From assembly GCA_019722365.1 (NCBI GenBank), contig JADFUC010001435.1, positions 224,791 through 288,790 of the forward strand: a stretch of DNA of 64,000 bases, read 5' to 3'. This DNA comes from Lithospermum erythrorhizon (taxonomy: Eukaryota; Streptophyta; Magnoliopsida; Boraginales; Boraginaceae). Below the pieces are notes generated by a model, which worked only from the letters and a program-made list of their open reading frames with translations, searched no databases and was not told the DNA's origin. Positions 1 to 14,797 of this stretch are shown here, piece after piece (position 1 is the stretch's first letter; each line of letters begins with the position of its first letter). A program made the translations under genes and the position numbers.

Positions 1-3000
1 AGGGTTTCCATTGCCTAAATCATTCTCACTTGCAACAGAATACTCTCTGAACACACTAAATGCATGATCATTAAGTAGAATAGGAACATGAAGCGTAATG
101 CCTGCTTCTTCCATGCCCAGAAGATAAAGATCATTGTCTTTCTCTATAATTTCTGGAGTACCACTACATGACACACTAGGAGATTCACGAGAATCTAGTG
201 AGACATCAATAGTAGAAACCCGAGCAAGATCATTTGGATAGAATTCCAAACCATTTGTCAACTGATCTGTGGCCGACTGTTTGGACAACTCTTCAGAGTA
301 ATACTTGACAGCATCGATGATCCGGCCCCAATCATAAATATGAAGCCAAATTTGAAGAGAAGAGAGGAATATATCAAACTTGTTTCCTCCCCTGGCAAGT
401 TTTACAAAATTTATATCCAGAACTGGTGAATCTGGGCATGAGGATGAGGCCTCTGCAAGTTTAACTGAGTTCAGAGATGAGAATAATGCTAGTGATGAGA
501 ATGATATGTCAAGTAACTGAGGCTCATCATTTACAAGGTCTGCAGAAAGAAAGAACTGCATATCAGCATGAGCTGAGACTTCAGAGGTGATAGAGTCTTT
601 TACTGGTTGGTGCAACCTAACTGACATTGACCTCACACAAGATCTGATCTCTGTTACTGTGGGCGTCGTCCTTTGTGAATATGTAGGATTATCTACCAGA
701 CTCTTCTTTAAATGACGAAATTGGAAGACATCACCGGTGTAAAACTTGAACTCTTCATCTATGATGGAGAACTGGTTTATGACATCGAATAAACCATTGA
801 ATCCCGCAACAGAACGTTCATCTGTAGATAAAGAATAGTCAAAAGAGTTTCAGCGGTTACCACCATTGTAAGCATATGAAAATAATGTTTTTAAAAAATT
901 TGACTATGAACTCAACATACCCTCAGCAATAAGCTGGCAATTCAAGACTACCGTCATTATACATATTGGACAAGAGGATGCTACACAAGGGATCCTCACC
1001 CATGCATCAGCACTTAATTGGGATATCAAGTCAAAATGTTGGCCTCCACCAACTTCTGAGGATTTAAATCCACCATCTTTCTGAAGTAAAAATAACAGAG
1101 ATAAATCACGCCCAAACAAGTTTAGGCAATTACTTCGATCTGCAATTTTATCAGCCATCACCAAAAGGTCGGATGGAATTTCCTTCATAGCAACATCTTT
1201 AGTCCCATTCCCGATGAAGCTGATATAGAACTGTGGAATATCAAGCTTTAAACATTGAGATACATCGGAATGAGTAGGAGTGAATAAATTAGATCCGAGT
1301 ATTTCAACATTATAGACAATGCCCATCTTGTTTCCTGGATTTATATCAACCAAATCTCCACTAACAGGCTGATCTGTACCACCAAAGCTCCAATCAGGTA
1401 ATGCGAAGTAACCGATAATCGTGGACAGACAATCAGGGGATAAAGTGCAAGAGACATGCTGGATGCCAAAACATAAATTAAGTGCAGATTCTTCCAATCC
1501 CACAGCATCTTTCTTCACACGGAGATTTAGTACTGGAGGAAGATCGGGAGATACAGGACCCCAGAGAAAGTCATGAACCGGCGAAGCCCACAATGAAGAA
1601 GAAAAAGTTGTCCCCACAGTTGAAACAAATATGTCAGACAGATCATCACTGATGGAGAACAAAGAATTAGCTGCTGGTAAAGAAAGAGTTCCTAGTATAC
1701 ATGATGAATCATGAAAATACACTTTCATGCAGCTGATGCTAAGTTCAACCTTCACTGAAGAACTATCATTACAAACATGGGGCATGTAATCTGCAGCAGA
1801 CGCCAGTCTAATCCGTCTAGAATAAGGACTGCTTAAATCCCTTGCCATGAAGGTGGACAATGGTGTGCTTCTAGGCAGCCATTCTACTAGACCAGCTTGT
1901 TTTCGCCAGTCAGGGATAGGATGGATAAGTGATTTCTCAAGAGTATATATAGGGCCAAAGTTACATACTGTAGCAAAAGGAAAATTCTTTAACAGGATGC
2001 AAGCCTCGTTAGAGGAAGCAGATGCTCTGATATCTGATATGTCAAGCTTCTCGACTTGACACCCAGGAGCGGATATGACATATTTAGAGCTTACATCTTG
2101 GTTTCCCACAATCTTTGTAGATACACTTAATATTCTATTAATAAAACAGATCAACTGTCCAACTATTAAAGGATAGCAATGCAGATCAATATTATTTACG
2201 ATTACTCTGCATTCTGGACAAACAGAATCTATATTTCTATATTCTTGATAGTGCAAAAGAAAAAATCTATCAGAAAGTGATATTGTATCAACTGAGATTT
2301 CACTAAGGGTTTCATCTCTGGAAGCCATCCTGGTCTGGCATGCAGATTCATGGTTGGGTGGATTTTCTACAGACAATAGGAGATTTTCTACAGAAGATAG
2401 GATGAGACACTCATCTCCAACATTTTTTTGATAAGCAACAATTTTTATGGCTTTTGTTGATGTTGAGCATTCAGGTAACTCCTTCTTCTCAAACCTGCAT
2501 TATTGGTGCAACATGATTTATGATATGATATACGAAAGAAAATGTAATACAAAGTAATAAACTTCACTTCAATAATTTCATATTTGGACAAAATGGGGGG
2601 CTGGTTGTATCTACTGTGGATCCAGGGTGAACAAAAAAATTAGTACATGGGACAGAAGGAATGCAAATATTGGTTCTACAAGTTTTCGCACGGTTCTTGC
2701 AGTTTCTCACTCCAGATGACTAACAAGTACTTTAAACAAATTCTACTTTCTCAACTGGATATCCTTACAATTGCATGGTGGAAAAGCTATTCAACTTTTT
2801 AAGTCAGATGTTATCAGCCACGTAAAGAGGTGGAGGGGCTCATAGAAAGAAAGGTGGAGCAATCCAGTGATCAACCAAGAAATTCTATAATTAGAGCAAT
2901 AGAGTTGAAAATATTATGAACTTATATAAAATACAGTAATGACAGCACTATAGATTTACAAACTACTAGCACCTTCTATTTTTTTATTTCTGTTCTGCAA

Positions 3001-6000
3001 TTTATCTACTCCATTATTGACGAACGTAATTACACCTTCAGATAGGTAAGATAAGAAAATAATCAAGAACAATAGACTGTATACTGTATAAGTAAAATCC
3101 AAACCAGCAGTATGATAAATGAAGAACTTAGAACAAACTAGAGTATTCAAGACAAACAGCATAAAGCATACCAAACATCTAACATCTGTAAAGATATCCT
3201 CAGTATGTAGCTGTCTTTTCCAGATTCAAGGTCCACCTCAAAGCTGACAGACCCTAAATTTGCTGCCAAGGAAAACCAGAAATCGTGTTCCAAAATCTGC
3301 TTATCTGAGTGTATCTTACCCGAAGCTGACTGGTTACCAGAAGCTGCAGAGTCTAACATGCAATACAACCCCTTGGAATGTATGTACAATCCCATAATCG
3401 CCTCATATATTTTTGGAGAAAAGTGAAAAAGAAGTGACGACACATTCATGTTTACCTGAACATACAAAAGGTAAAGTCACAAAAAGCTTTTAAAAAAATT
3501 AGATCATCATAGATACATTGATTTTTTAAATAATTGTTGATTATATGCATGGATTATTAACGCCAAAAATGAAGAAAGACGAGTCCGTCCTTTTCATTTT
3601 ATGGATTAATACAATGCTTTTGTTTCTGAGATGGAGGCAAATAAGCAACTATAACACAACAATATGTGTATGGCATGAATCACGAGTAGAAACTAACTTA
3701 CATCCAGCCCTTTCAATGATGGTTCATCTGATATTATGCAGGATACCAAGGCAAGAGAAACACTGGATTTGTCAATAAGTGATAAAGGTCCATTTGATTG
3801 AGGTATTATCATCTTCACCTGCACGATAGCAGTTCTCAGTACTAAAAACATCTGACTTGTTTGACGAGAAAAGGATATTTACCTCAAAGTTACTTATACA
3901 GATCTCAAAGTTGTCATAGAGATCTTGATTTTGAAATGAAAAAAGATCATCACTAGTCGAACTTGTAAGTTCCGACCAAGGTTGAGATCTGTTTTGCATA
4001 TCTGAATGCGTAGAATCGACTCTAACTTTGGACGAATAACAGATCTCTCGTGCTTCCAGTATCTGCAGGGTTGAAAGTGAAGTGGCAGAAAATGCAGCAG
4101 TGAGCACAAGAGCATGACTTATCCTTGTGGAAAATTACATTTGAATTACTCATCAATAATTTTAAGAGTTTTGGAAGTATCTATCATAACTTCAATTCCT
4201 TCTCCAAGCTTCAAGATCACTTACAAAGTTTTGAAGCTGCCACCACTGACTCAACTCCAAGAAACATCTATTAACTTTTTAATAATATTTCTCTTTTTAT
4301 ATTTTCTTATTGACATGTATCTATCTACTGTCATCATCAGTCTATCAGTATGATATCAAACAAAAAACCCAGAAAGAACACTTAAAAGATGAAGTAATAG
4401 CTCAAGATGTGCACCCATGCACCAAAAGGCAAAATACAAAAGAAAAAAGAAGGAGAGGGAAAGAGGAAACATACAGAGATATACATTGAAGTGAAGTAAA
4501 GACAAGATATGAACATTTAAGAAACTGAAATTAGTCTTCAGAAAAGACAATTAAAGTCCAAAGATATTTAAAGTTAATAGAGCCAAAATAACCAATGAAG
4601 ATACCAGTTTATGTAATTCGGAGTATGCATTTTTCCATGGTGCTACTATGAGAATGTTCGAAAATCTGACATCCCAAAGCATTTTCTTCCGACTTGAAAC
4701 CACATATCTGCATATTATAAGAGTTGGAGTGGTCAACATAAAGAAACCAGTACCTAGGAGTTGAATAAACTAGAACTTCAGCATGCATAATTACGGCATG
4801 AGACGTACTCGATTTTAGATAGAAGTCGTGCTTTGGTGTCTGCTATCCCATTCAAAGATGATAAGATCTGTTACACAATAATCAACCATATGTTAGATAC
4901 ATAATAAAAGAAATTAGAAAAGAGAATCTGGAGAACAGTTGAACATAAAAAAAGTTGACAAAGCAGAAGAAAACACTAACCCTTTCATGCTGAAAATTGA
5001 GGTGTTTCAAGATATCAAAGAAGTCCGACAAATTCTTCATAAATTGTAGATTACACAATATTTCAAGGGGCTGAATACCAACCTGACAATAAATATAGTG
5101 AACTCAGCCACCAGATGGAAGAACTACAATCATACTATCTGAAGAAGGCATACAGATGGATACCTTGACCAGAGAGCTTCTGTCTGAATTAGGGGATAAA
5201 ACATCCATTTGTATATTAACAAAAGCGTGCTCAACTTTACATTCATCCTGTTAACATCCCACCAACAAAAGTAATTCTTCAGTAAGAATAAAGGAAAAAA
5301 TATGGGAACATATAAGGAAATTTTAAGAAGTTCCAAGAATCTGATGAACACTCCCACACATTTTTTACAACGTGAAGGGGTCAATCAAGCAACACCCTCC
5401 ACGTGACTCTATGAGTGAGTGGTAAGAGAGGAAGTCAGAGGACAACTGATTGGGAAAGCAGCGACTTCTTCAATTACTTCACAATTCAAGGCACCAATGG
5501 TAAAACCACGATAGAACATAATAGATAAGTGTGCATAACAATACACTAAAACAGGGAAAGTTTAAAATATGCTCTACTCGATGAGCACAACAAGAATCTA
5601 TCTACAACTGGATATGCCAACAGTGTATAAAGCCAGTATAAATTTATCGCCGAAAGCTGAGTTTGAAATGCATACAGGATACATTATAATAATGGCCTAG
5701 CAACAGAAGAAAGCATATAGGCTTGTTAACACCAATTGAAGTAAGAAAAAGAGACATGCATACCCTTCTTGCAGATAAGATAGCTTCCTTGCCAAGTGGA
5801 TTAAGCAACCTAGCAGAGTTAACAGAGGCGAGGACTGCAGCAGACTCCTCCCGCACCTTGCAATCGATGGAAATGTCCTCAAGCAACAATTCCGCTATAG
5901 CATAACCGAGCTCTCTAATCAATCACATGATATCAAAAATCCAAGTTAAAATAACATAAATTTAAACGAAACACGATAGGGTGAAGAAGGAATGCAGAAA

Positions 6001-9000
6001 AAATAGATGTAATCATTTAAATGCCTTCATGAAACATGAGAAGGTTCAAATTTCAGGGCAACTCGAGGGTTCAATAAGGACGGTCTTAGATACTGTTATG
6101 GGAAATGATGTTGAGATGATCAAGGCGACAACAAAGAATAATGATGTTGACTCAATATATAAAAACATATCAAACAAGAAAAAATAAGACAGCCTCATAT
6201 AGCCATAATACAGCCATGGCTTGTGAGAGACAGCTTAAGATATCAAATGACCAATATCAAGAGTCTCAATAAGTACATACTGATTTAGGAATGATTGTTC
6301 CAACCTAAAGCTCAAGATGCAGTATGACTCCTGGTTGGACAGCATGCAGAATGCAGGGTATAGTTGAGCCTCATCAGACTCAAGCGATGCTTTCTCTTTA
6401 AACATCAGGATATCTATCTAAATAGCATTGTCTACAGACTCACTTACAAGTTGCCAATAGTTTGCATTTTCTTTCCTACCCAAAAGAAAACATCTTGAAA
6501 AATATAAAACAAAAAATTGGAACGTTCAGTAAGGCTTAATATCTGATCACTAAATGCTACCAACTCCCTCTATGAGGGTCCAGAAATTAAAACAGCAAGC
6601 ATCAACAAGTCCTCACACATTGATGGCAGAAATAATCTGAAATTTCATCTTAAAATTACCCATCTGAGCATATAGATTAGTTAGTACTTTTACAGAGCCG
6701 ACAATATGCTTAAGCAGACACGTACTTCTTATCGTCTATAAAAACAATGACAACCTAACTGAAGCTGACATGATCATGACTGTGATGAGTCGGCTGTAAA
6801 ATAACATATAATATTTAATTCTAGGAATTGAGCTACGATATTCTTTCTGAGAACATAAAATATTTCTCAGAAACTAAACAAAAAAATGCAGTATTATGAA
6901 CAAAATTTAGTCAATCAGTTCCAAAATTGCTACCCAGACAGAGTTAGAATCCATACATGCTTCTTAGAGTAGCACATATTTCACGAACAGTGACCTTCAC
7001 TAATGATAGATAGATTTTAACATTTGCAGCTGCATCATCATTCAATGACATCGTGGGATGGAACTTTGTAGCTTCATAGATATCCTGCTCCAGCAATAAT
7101 ATTAATCACTAAAAGATCATACCAATCTTTTATCTTAAAATAGAAAAATACATCAGTAAATTGCACAAAAGGAAAACAAATTTGGATACCTGGACCACAT
7201 CATCAGATATCACACCAGAAAAGTGGCCAGAATCATCTGTTCCGCTGGCACCAAGCATGCCTCTTGAGAGCCAATTCAACCATCCGCGAGGCTTGCCAGT
7301 CTGGCGGCCATCTTCCAGACACTTATCAGAGCTAAGACTACTACTTCCAACACCAGAAAACGAATTTTCAAGATAGTCCTAAACAGATATCAAGGAAACT
7401 ACATCAAACAACTTAAAAGTGTATTCTAGTCCAGAAATCAGGATATCAAGCATCAATTAAAGGATGCCGAAAAGCAAATCTTCCAAAAAAAAGTTAAACC
7501 AGTTGCTAATCACGTATATCAAGAGTAGAAAAAAAGGACATGATATACAGCATACCACCCCTTTAGGCCAGAATCTGAAAAGCCATGTACTAATAAAAGG
7601 AAGTCTGATTTAATATGCATATCGTGCTGCCATGGAAAAGAAATGTTACCTCCAACTCATGTTCCGCAGCAGATCTATAAATTAATATGTCATCAATTTC
7701 AGCTTCTTTCTCCATTACCTCCAGCTCCCTCAATACATCGTCATCGATTACCTGATATACATAATTTTAAATGAAAATTCAAGACGAAAAGACTTAACAT
7801 TAGCATTCAAATCTGGAGTTATGACTTGTTATATCCAGCTTATCACAGGTAAAAGTCTAAACACTAAATCAGAAACAATAAAAAATACTCCGTACATTAT
7901 AAATGCAACAGGCTCTTGTACTGTTGTACCCTTTCAAATAAAACAATATTCAGAACAAGAACTCTCTCAAGGTATTAATATTCAGAACAGGAGAAAACAC
8001 AGGAAACTAGAAAAAAGTTAAGTTGTTTCAAAGCAATCTACAATTAATTACAAGGTAAAACAATATTACTCAGAAGTTTGATATGTGGAAAGCAAGTTCT
8101 CAGAAAAATGACCTACAATATCAGAACAAAAGATAATCACTGCAAAACTCACCTTATCTTCTCGCAGACATTTCAATTTTATCTTATACAATTTCACGTA
8201 CTTTCGCCGACGGTTCCTGACATGAGAAATTGGATGCTCAAGTAACTATTTCTGAACACAATCACCAATAAATTATAGTGATGATTTTTCATTCAGAACA
8301 ACAATAGAATGATGGAGATGGTGAATAGTTCTTCCACAATTTCACTGTTTCTCTTATGGTCCCAAGTGGTTTCAAGAAACGTAATTACTTGACATTTTAA
8401 TTCAGCAGTACACAAATACTTTCAAACTGAAGTGGGTGCTTAAAAAATCATTCACAAGACTCAAGTAAGTCTTCAGGATGAAAGAAAGAGGGTAGGTTAT
8501 ATCTCAGACTAACAATCGAGTCAATAATTGAAACAAATTATCTAAGGATAAGCTTATAGGCTTGAGGCTTGAGAATTGAGATGCTGAGAGGAGTACAAGC
8601 AAAAGCCTGAGATATATGTTTGTAAAGAAGCGCCTCAGAGGCTCAAGACAATTTCAACTTACAATTGGTCTCCCAGGTACTTCCATGAATTTTTCCTCAA
8701 TCTCTTGCGAACATCCCATAGAACAGATCTTTGAGCATACTGCCACCAAGCTATTTGCCATCCCTTGGGCTTTTTCTCTAGTGGAGACCTCCATGGACGA
8801 TAGCGTCCATACCTAAAATACAGAATTACGTTTCTGATTTAATAGGAATAAATAAATATTGAACATCATTCTAGAAGGAGATATAATAGGATCAGCGAGA
8901 AACGGGTAACAGACTACACAAGCACACATGAATATATGATACTTGTATCATTTTTTTCCCATAACACAATCTGCAATTCAACCCAAACACTATTAAATTA

Positions 9001-12000
9001 TCGCTACATAAACAAAAAATAGTGATAACATTTCTACCGGATTAATAAATGTAAAAGTGATCAGAGTTAATAAATGCAGTGTTTTACTGCCTTACATCAA
9101 AGTATCAATCACCACACTGTTATCCCATCTATCACTCAAGCACAGACTAAAGAGACAGTTACCAATAACATAAGATTTTCATATTATGACCAAATATTAT
9201 GATGAAATTGAGTAAATGCCAACTAGTGGTTAATCTATATAGAAAAGAGAAAAAGGATAAAAAAATGTGAGCCAAGAACCATCAATTACTAATACTGTTT
9301 GTTGTAGAATAATAGATGTTTACACAAGCTAGATTAATATATAATTAACGGGTTAGCCGCTCCTTTAGCAAATCACCATTACATTGGTGAGACGCAAACC
9401 CAATACCTCACTAGGACGTTCCCGAGCAGGTTTAAGGGAAATACTAACTGATATCTATTTCATTTGTCCAGCAAAGTGTCCTCACCTTCCATTATCAAAG
9501 ATGTGGACAAAATGTCTATTAGGTATGCATACCGACAGATATTCCTAAGGAAAGGTGAGTGTCTGAAATGTCATGGGTGGTAAGTGTTTTACACCAGCGT
9601 GATACACATTATGGGACCTTATGCATATTACATTTACTTAGTAAATTTTACAACGAATTAAACAGAATGAAACTAAGGGGAGATCGGAATAGAAACGTAA
9701 GTTACAAATATCAAGTACAAAGTATATAGAAAAAAATGCAGAACCGTTAAGCTTGCGTTTGGAAGGTACATGTTTTGTATTAGAATTACCGGGAACAAAT
9801 TATTGGTTATGTTATTTTACTTTTTTTACATTTGCAATACATAAAAAAAAATCATTTGGGCTATGACCGTTTTCATTCTGTAAGAACAGAAGCAAACAAG
9901 ATTTTATCCAACACGGTAACTTTTTAACGGATACAAAACAAGCTAGTTCCAATGCGACCTGAAGTTTGGTGATAAAATAACAGAGTTCGCCTACTTACTT
10001 CTCTCTCAACTGACATATCGACAAATAATCATATACAGTCAAGATTTGCTGAAGTTGTATCTCATCCAAAAATATGACCTACATCAAGTTTATGAGAAGA
10101 AATATTAATAGTTAGCATGGATTCATAATAATGCATAATGCTCCAAGGCTCCTCCAAAACTATGTACGAACCAGACGAGACAACTCGACGTTGACTGAAT
10201 ACTGTGGCGCATCATTCTCAAGCTTTCCGGATCTGTTAACCTAGTAAAAATATTATAGATATCACATATGTAGTATTAACAAGAATTTTGCATTATATTA
10301 TATAATGAAGAACAATAATATATATGAGAATGAGATGAAGTAACTGTCGCAACATACTTGGCAAGCTAACTTATATAGACCTGAAGGAATAATTAAACAG
10401 CATAAAAAGACTATCATATATAAACACACAGACTAATCCAAACTTCCTCAAAGTGAGCAACAAAAGAGTCAAAACGGGTTATCCAACTCTCAAGGACATA
10501 GGTATTTAAGTAACAAAGGCAAAATATGTAATTAACACTTAAAATAATAAATCCAAAATCAGGGATTTAAAAAGTCATGCATAAAATGGCTCCTTCAGAC
10601 CCCAATATAATGAAAAACAAAACTAAAAACTTAACCATTCAGAGAGAGAGAGATAACAGGTATTGGCTCCTCAAATTACTAAATAAGTATACACCACATG
10701 ATTGAGTTTGTGGCCAACTGTACATGAAACTCATTCCATTTCCTTTCTACTTCATTTCTTATCAAGAAACTCAAGAAACTCTATCATCAAATCGGAGTCA
10801 TATTGTTGAAAATCAGGATATAGACCGATCATAGAAAAATATGAGCATAAGGAATATCGCCGTTGTACAAATGCCAAAGATAAATAGAAAGAGGGCAAAC
10901 AAATTTAGCACACCTGTACATACCGAAAGAAATACAGTCATATCCAATGGGGCCAAAATATGCGAATGTATCTTGTCTTCATATTGTTTGCTTCCATGAA
11001 CAGCACCATCTACCATCAACAAATCGTGATCTGCTTGATCATGTCCAGTACAATAGAACTCCAATCCATGAACTTCAATAAGTTTGTTCACTTGGGCCCC
11101 CTTCAATTTCACGCTAGAAAATCTAAAACATCTAATATATATTAGGCAGCTACATTATTATATCCCACTTATAACAAGAGAGACGTCACAGTTTTCTTAA
11201 CAAGGCCATAAATCTAGTCAAATATCTATCACAATTCAATAACCAATCCATCTATCTTGGACCACATAAACTAGCAAAATCTATAAAACAACAAACTGAA
11301 TATAGTTTTCACTAAGGGAAGGATGATGCAAGTCCACCAAGTGTACTAATTTTCACAAAATTTCCGTTCTTGATAAAGCAGAGTAGCAGTCACTGGGCCA
11401 ACCTTTAATGTTGATACAAAAAGGGAAAGTGGTAGAATAGAAAGAGTAAAATAAGAAATACATCCATAAAATTCCAGAGTACGAGATCGACAATGTTATA
11501 TAAGGAGTTCAATTAAGCTCTTTTTGAAAAGGAAAGGTGAGGTGGAGGTCGGTATTCGGGTGGGTGGCGGTAGTGGATGGAGGATTGGGGTGTGGTTCCA
11601 GTCTTTCAAAAGCTAACTACTGTATGTTGCTAAAATTGTTTCACTTAGCTTTCCTTCCAAGTAAGTGTAGCTATAATAGGTTGCACTTGCACTACTCCTT
11701 CCAGAAACAATTAAGATAGACAAAGAGAAGGAGAATACCCGGTAGTATTTTGCCTGGTAACCATTAAACTTGAAAGTTTCAAACCAAATAAAGTAATGCC
11801 CTGTAATAGAAAAGGTTGAGAACACAAGAATCAACAGCGTGAAGTAGCACTATGATAACTCTTCCAATATAAGATGCATGCACAGTAATGCGAGGAAGAA
11901 GAGCACCCTGGGGGATTAAACTCTTGAAAGCACGGTATGTGGTTGCACACAAGTTTGTCAGCCATGTGAGAGGAATGCTTCTGATTTGGACATCTAGAAA

Positions 12001-14791
12001 CAACAAAGATGCCCAATACTTTTTATGCTAATAGGAATTAAAATAGCAGTTTTACAATATATTTGGTTAAGATAAAGGGAGACTTGTCATCTCATTATGC
12101 AAACCCCACATCATTAAGTTTGCTCTTAGCGAGCGATTGTTTTGAGACATTAAGTATATGCTACTAAAATGATCATTTTCCATGAACCAGAGATGAAGGG
12201 AACCCAGGAGTCGAATCTCACAGTAATATCCCATGTAGTTATCCTAAAATAAATAACCATTGAATATTGAGTAAAATATAAGAACCATACCGGGACTTCC
12301 GACATATGCATGTACTGGACATGAACATTTCTGATTGTGACTTGGATGCCATCGAGAATCTGGAGGGAATAGTAAACAAGGAGTGAGTTATTTGTTAAAA
12401 AAATCCGCCAAAACAAAGGTAAATTAGAGTCTTGAACGGTTGCAATTACCTTCGCAGTGATGTAAGATATAAATGATTTTCCTGTTTGATTATCTGCAGA
12501 GAGCCAGAGACACATAAAAAGCACTTTATAATACTTGGTAACTGAACATAGGATGATATTTATTACGCAAGCAAAATGCATGAGCCAGGCTGAACACCAG
12601 AAAGTAGAGCAACAAAGATAGACAGACCCTTGTAAGCAGTCATCTTTCAACACCCCACCCCCTTTCTTCCCCCCAAGTGAATGTCAAGATGTAAATTGAA
12701 TTTTTTTAAAATGCACATGCTGTCAATAGAGTCCTAATGTGATTTTTCACATTAACCCAACCAAGTCTTTTTGAAGCAGGTTCAAGTATATCTCCCCCCA
12801 CTCAAAACAGTCACTGCTACCAAATACTATAATGTTGAACAAAATTTGTCAAAATATTCGTCAAACTGGTTCCAACAATTTTGGCATACTCAACCTTTAG
12901 CATCAAGGTTGCACAATTTTAGTCCCTTGTTATAGATTAAATCATTTATCATGATCCAACTATATGGAAAGTTCTTACCACACACACGTCTAGACAATTT
13001 AGCAAGTTCAGCTGCAGCAAGTTTTGCCTTTTTGCCTGCAAACTCTCTTCTCTCAATTGTCTCCGCTGTCCACTGCCATGGCAAGTCATAGATTGGGTCA
13101 ACAGTCCACACAAAGTATACATTTCAAATAATCATGTGTGTTCCACGATTATAAATTCCTATATAGTAGTTATAGCCGTCTCAACAAACTCATTTTCATT
13201 TTCGCATAATGTAACTAAATTCGCATTACAAAAGCTGGGTTCTATTAATGATACACGAGAGATGTATAAAATGATGAATTGAAATAATCATGTGTGTTCC
13301 ATGATTATAAATTCCTATATAGAAGTTAGCATCAATCATCAATCAAATATGCCATTGCTGATAACAAGGAAAGGCAATAAAATATATTTTGCAACATCAG
13401 ATATGTTGTTGCTGATGACAAGGAAAAACAATGACCAGATGTTCTGCAATACGGCAATACCTATACATTCAAGGAATTAGATGAAGAAATCACCTCTTTG
13501 TCCTCCCGTTGGCCAGCACATATCTCTACGTCTTCTAGAATTATTATAATAGGATCCCAGCCAAGTTTTTTCCATGGAATTCTTATGCTCAACTTCCCAA
13601 CATTTCCTGTATCTCCAAGGCAAGTTATTTGAAAATAATCCACACAATAAAAACAAAAATTTTAACTCAAGGAGAAGCTTCGTAACCCACTAATTGAAAA
13701 AGGAAAACAAGATCAACATAGTATAAGTTAAGGCACATATAATACATAATACCAAAAGAAAGCCTGATCAAATGGCCACTGCCTTTTAAGTTCTCTTTTA
13801 GCCTTTGTTTTGTCCCGACGCTCATGTCACATGATACGTCATTAAGAACCATAACATACCTTCTGATTGTCAATGGAACTTAGGCTTTTATAAAGATAAT
13901 CTCAGGTTCCTTCTAAATTTACATTTAATATGATTTGAGTAAATTAAATCATCAAATTTACCTTTCCCTTAGTTCATCATCTTAATTTTAACTTTCACGT
14001 GATATTATTCCATAAATCGCATTAAGATTCAATCATCAGATAGTCAAAACAAAACGAGCATTAAAGGACTTCAGCCAGGAACCATTAAGACATCATTGAA
14101 TAGTCTAAACAAGATCAAGACTGAAGGAGTTCATCCAGGGACTCATTTCAGAGGCAACAAACACAAGGAATGAAGAGTGTACAACGGTGTCTCAAGAACA
14201 AGTTAAGATTCACACTTTTAAGAAAACTAAACCCCTCAATTAAGAACAAGTAAGATTATCTTCATGTAGTGTATCTCCTATGTTATCATTACAAACTACA
14301 AAAGCTCGTATTTACTTGCCCCAAACTTCCAAATTATCACATTCGAAGAAGAAATTAATCAACACTATTTAAATTGCATGTGATATTAAATACTTAATAT
14401 AGAGAATTAATCATAAATGACAATAAGGCGGGAAACAAAGCATTACCTTTCCGGAGGGCAATCGGCAGCTGTAAGTAATCAAATGCTTCTAGAATTAAGT
14501 CCACATTCTCCAGTAATACTTCTTCTGCAAAAACAAATTATAAATCAATCAAATAAAACATATACGTAAAAGCAAAGGAATTGATATCGGACAAATAATA
14601 ACAAATATAAACATGTAGAGGAAGCTGCCCCAATATGTTTTATTTAAAAAATACAAAAATAATGCTAAAAAGGTGCTATTTTTGCATCGTATACCATTCC
14701 AAAGAGTGATTTTGAGCTGTTCCCTTTGAATATCTTTAATATACTGACCCAAATATCCCAAAAGTAGTTGCCTAACAAGCCCTTCGAACAT
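1..14791 (-). CDS. SHBY: SHRUBBY/VPS13-type bridge-like lipid transfer protein, 3' part beyond the window
   Basis: The first exon (14695-14791) opens with MFEGLVRQLLLGYL, the start of the VPS13 chorein domain, and continues in family order. Exons with checked splice sites are 14447-14524, 13494-13606 (IPWKKLGWDP), 12979-13072 (REFAGKKAKLAAAELAKL), 12450-12493, 12291-12359, 10172-10240, 9999-10078, 921-2494 and <1-821. Less exactly bounded exons lie near 10924-11122 (QVNKLIEVHGLEFYC), 8640-8812, 8157-8220, 7651-7752, 7185-7377, 6957-7085, 5765-5918, 5162-5255, 4982-5085, 4805-4870, 4605-4712, 3785-4072 and 3178-3458. VPS13 proteins are very long rods that move phospholipids between membranes at contact sites. 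The N-terminal wording fits Arabidopsis SHRUBBY (At5g24740) better than its other VPS13 paralogues; this is from memory. The exon between 11122 and 12291 was not found with confidence. The C-terminal VPS13 adaptor region is off the left edge. The Met at 14791 is chosen because the family begins there. Confidence 0.9.
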
Positions 14792-14797
14792 TTTCAC

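Noticed and set aside
9300..9660. More GC-rich patch in a SHBY intron, considered as a SINE or tRNA-derived repeat
   Set aside because: No cloverleaf, A/B boxes, poly(A) tail or target duplication could be identified by eye.
14795..14797. Start two residues upstream in SHBY
   Set aside because: The codon there is GTG; the ATG at 14791 gives the conserved MFEGLV start.
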